Both the position numbers and the translations under genes were made by a program. From positions 528,889-592,888 of the forward strand of contig NC_041684.1 in NCBI RefSeq assembly GCF_900005765.1: a DNA stretch of 64,000 nucleotides, in the 5' to 3' direction. The DNA is from Plasmodium relictum. Taxonomy: Eukaryota > Apicomplexa > Aconoidasida > Haemosporida > Plasmodiidae. Below, one piece after another: positions 61,420-64,000 of this stretch (positions within the stretch are counted from its first letter, which is position 1; the number at the start of each line of letters is the position of its first letter). The notes under the pieces were generated by a model. It worked only from the letters and a program-made list of their open reading frames with translations, did not search any database and was not told where the DNA came from.

Positions 61420-63877
61420 ATGGATAAATCATATGATAAAAATTATGCAAAAGAAGTGATGAATCATTCTTTTCATAATTCAAAAAACACTTTAAGTAAT
61501 TTTAAAAAAAATGAGGGTCATAAATTAGTCAAGGAAAAATCATATGAAGAAAATATTAACCAATCTAATAAAAAAGAACATTATTCACCTAATTTTAATG
61601 AGAGAAAAAATACAAAAACTAAGCAAGTAAGCAATTTAAATTATATTGATAATAGCGTAAACAAAAATATTGCATTTAATGAAAATAATTTTATGTTAAA
61701 ACCAAATAATGCTGATGAAAATATAAGTTTTCTAGAACCTGGTTTAAACATTAATTCTAATGAAATTTATGAGAACATAGATAATAAAAAATATATAAAC
61801 AAACAATTTATTAATAAAAATTTTCTAAATACAAATGAACTTGAAGATAAAATGAATATTAAAAGTAATGACTTATTTATTAAAAAAAAAAGTATGATAA
61901 AAGAAAATTATGATATAAAAATTAATCAATACGTAGATGATAATCAAAATAATAACAATATAAATGAAAGTTATAATTTTAAATTAAACAATTATAACAT
62001 AACTAAAAATGACAAAGATGAAAATAATACAAGTAAGAATTCTAACATGAATATGCAAAATTATGATATTTATAGTTATAAAAAAAATGAACATGATTTA
62101 GAAAAAAAAAACATACCTAATTCATATGAGAAAAATTTTAAAACTTTTGATAAAAATATAAATAGTGAAAACAGTTCATTAAATGATGTTATTAATAAAT
62201 ATTTAATGAATATTGATAATAAAGAAAATAAATTTGAAAACAATACTAGTTATATTTTTTATACTAGTAATGATAATAATTTGATGAATAACAATAGCAA
62301 CAATATGAGTGTAAACAATATAAATAATAATATTAATGAAACAATTGATAGAAGTAGCAATATTTTAAATAATATTACAAATAGTGTAAATAATATCAGT
62401 ACCAATCTAAATGATGCTAATAATATGAATAATTTTTTAATTAATAATAATAATTTTAATGAATGGAATGATATGAATAATAATTTCTGTAATTTCACAG
62501 AAGAAAGTAATTTAATTTTTAATAATGACATTAATTTAAACACTGAAAAGGAAAAAAATATATATTCTTCAAGTAATATAGATAATACAAATAATTATAT
62601 AAATTATATGAATATGTTAAATTCTTCAGATCAAAATTATAAGGATAATTATTCTTTTTTAAATAATAATTTTAATAAAGAAATCAAATTTTCAGAAAAT
62701 GAGGATTTTATTCTTTATAATACTATGTATAATGAAACTCATAATAAATTGGATAATTTTTATATGAATAATAGTTTTTTTGGTGTAAAAAATAAAAATA
62801 ATATAATACAAGATAAGAATCATAATTTTAATCAAATGAGAGAAAATGTAAATGATCAAATAAAAATTTTACATACAGATAGTAAAAAGTATTTTTGTGA
62901 AAAAAATAATAATATATATATGAATAATTCTGAATCAAAAATACAAGATGAAAGTTATTTCCCAAAAAAAGAGGAAAATATTTTAGATAATAAAGAAAAA
63001 GATAATAAATACGATGATAGAAAAAATAATAAATATGATGATAAAAGATATAATAAATATGATGATAAAAAATATAATAAATATGATGATAAAAAATATA
63101 ATAAATACGATGATAGAAAAAATAATAAATATGATGATAAAAAATATAATAAATATGATGATAAAAAATATAATAAATATGATGATAAAAAATATAATAA
63201 ATATGATGATAAAAGATATAATAAATATGATGATAAAAAGCATAATAAATATGATGATAAAAAATATAATAAATACGATGATAGAAAAAATAATAAATAT
63301 GATGATAAAAAAGATTATAGGCATAATGATAAAAGGGATCATAAATACGATGAAAAAGAAATTAAGAAGTATAACAAAAAATATGAATGCAACATATTTG
63401 ATGATGAATGTTATTTTATTAAATGCAAAATTTACGGAAAAGAAAAAATTATAGTTCCTGACCCTTTAAATAATATGGAAGATTTAAAGTATTTTTTTAT
63501 ACTATATTTTGATATTCATATATATATCTATATCTATCCATTTATCTATCTATATATCTATTTGTCTATATATATTTGTTTTTTTTAGTACTGTATGTGA
63601 TGATATTTTATTTAAAAATATATGTTTGAAAGGATATAACAAAATGACGACGGTTCAAAAATATTCGATTCCAATAATAAAAAAAAAAATAAATCTTATT
63701 GCTTCTTCTCAAACAGGAAGTGGGAAAACTTTTTCATTTTTATGCCCAATTATTTCTAATTTAAAAAAAGACGAACAAATTCTAAGACCTCATTTTCCAG
63801 GATCATATGCTTGCATATCTCCTTTATGCTTAGTTTTGTGTCCAACAAGAGAATTAGCTATTCAAATTTTTAACGAG
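61420..63877 (+). CDS. DEAD-box RNA helicase, Ded1/DDX3-like, 5' part only
   Basis: Exon 1 is 61420-63488 and exon 2 is 63589-63877 (donor AA|GTATTT, acceptor TTTTTTTAG, phase 2); the next donor (GAG|GTAATT) lies at 63877-63880 and the gene continues beyond the window. About 690 residues of Asn/Lys-rich, disordered sequence precede the helicase core. The core begins CDDILFKNICLKGYNKMTTV with the Q motif (GYNKMTTVQKYSIPII), motif I SSQTGSGKTFSFLCPI, and motif Ia PTRELAIQIFNE. The Q-motif context and the insertion between motifs I and Ia (RPHFPGSYACISPLCLVLCP) resemble the Ded1/DDX3/Vasa group, which remodels mRNPs in translation initiation or storage. The DEAD box itself lies outside the window, so the subgroup is inferred. 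Confidence 0.85.
63000..63365 (+). repeat. 8-residue repeat (NKYDDKKY) in the helicase N-terminal extension
   Basis: About 15 tandem copies of a 24-bp unit coding NKYDDKKY with K/R and Y/N variants (DRKN, DKRY, DKKH), residues about 528-645. Fixed period and high identity at DNA level show recent expansion by unequal exchange or slippage. Confidence 0.95.
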
Positions 63878-64000
63878 GTAATTTATTTTCATTTGCAAAA
63901 TTTTATATTTATCTCACGTCCTAAGATAAATTATTTATAACATTATGTATACTAATTAAAACAAAATACAACGATATATGATTTACGTTATTATAAAAAA
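63878..64000 (+). other. Start of an intron of the DEAD-box gene
   Basis: Begins GTAATT after GAG; AT-rich to the window end with no acceptor seen. Confidence 0.7.

Noticed and set aside
62983-63342. 119-codon Ile/Phe-rich minus-strand frame
   Set aside because: Antisense reading of the NKYDDKKY repeat; periodic by construction.

Overview
The window is extremely AT-rich. Coding DNA is roughly 75-82% A+T and the gaps are higher, full of homopolymers, (TA)n runs and T-rich tracts. Proteins carry long Asn/Lys-rich insertions, introns are short GT..AG, and the P25 and P28 ookinete surface-protein genes lie side by side. This is nuclear DNA of a Plasmodium. As far as I know the family order matches the P. 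falciparum chromosome 10 segment around Pfs28/Pfs25, but the protein sequences are not those of P. falciparum, P. vivax or the rodent parasites as I remember them. An avian-type Plasmodium is my best guess (inference). I found no tRNA, rRNA, CRISPR array, transposon or virus-derived element.

Layout. 1-206: an exon of an unknown minus-strand gene running off the left edge. 1.7-3.0 kb: RAP-domain protein (-). 3.0-8.1 kb: a 5-kb gene-free gap with a strongly strand-skewed T-rich block. 8.1-12.3 kb: ORC3-like origin recognition subunit (+). 14.0-14.6 kb: SPT4 (+, 3 exons). 15.2-19.7 kb: PRP22/DHX8 splicing helicase (-, 4 exons). 22.2-23.5 kb: CLAMP, claudin-like microneme protein (-). 24.9-27.7 kb: Asn-rich unknown (-). 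32.0-33.1 kb: two-exon unknown (-). 35.2-36.4 kb: RPN9 proteasome lid subunit (+). 36.8-38.7 kb: Kae1 tRNA t6A synthase (-). 39.4-40.2 kb: TrmH/SpoU methyltransferase (+). 41.1-41.7 kb: EF-hand protein (+). 42.8-47.0 kb: the P25/P28 cluster, with intact P28 and P25 (-) and two decayed paralogues I recognise between and beside them. 49.4-50.1 kb: two-exon unknown (-). 51.7-52.8 kb: MORN-repeat protein (+). 53.8-55.5 kb: a protein with the Sae2/CtIP/Ctp1 C-terminal signature (+). 56.7-60.1 kb: OTU cysteine protease (+, 8 exons). 61.4 kb to the right edge: 5' part of a DEAD-box RNA helicase (+).

The genes are mostly unrelated single-copy housekeeping functions: replication and repair (ORC3, CtIP-like), transcription and splicing (SPT4, PRP22, DEAD-box), protein turnover (RPN9, OTU) and RNA modification (Kae1, TrmH). 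Three are parasite-specific: CLAMP for invasion, and P25 and P28 for the mosquito stage. The points most worth following up are the CtIP/Sae2 candidate at 53.8-55.5 kb, the two fossil P25/P28 family members, and the ORC3-like protein.
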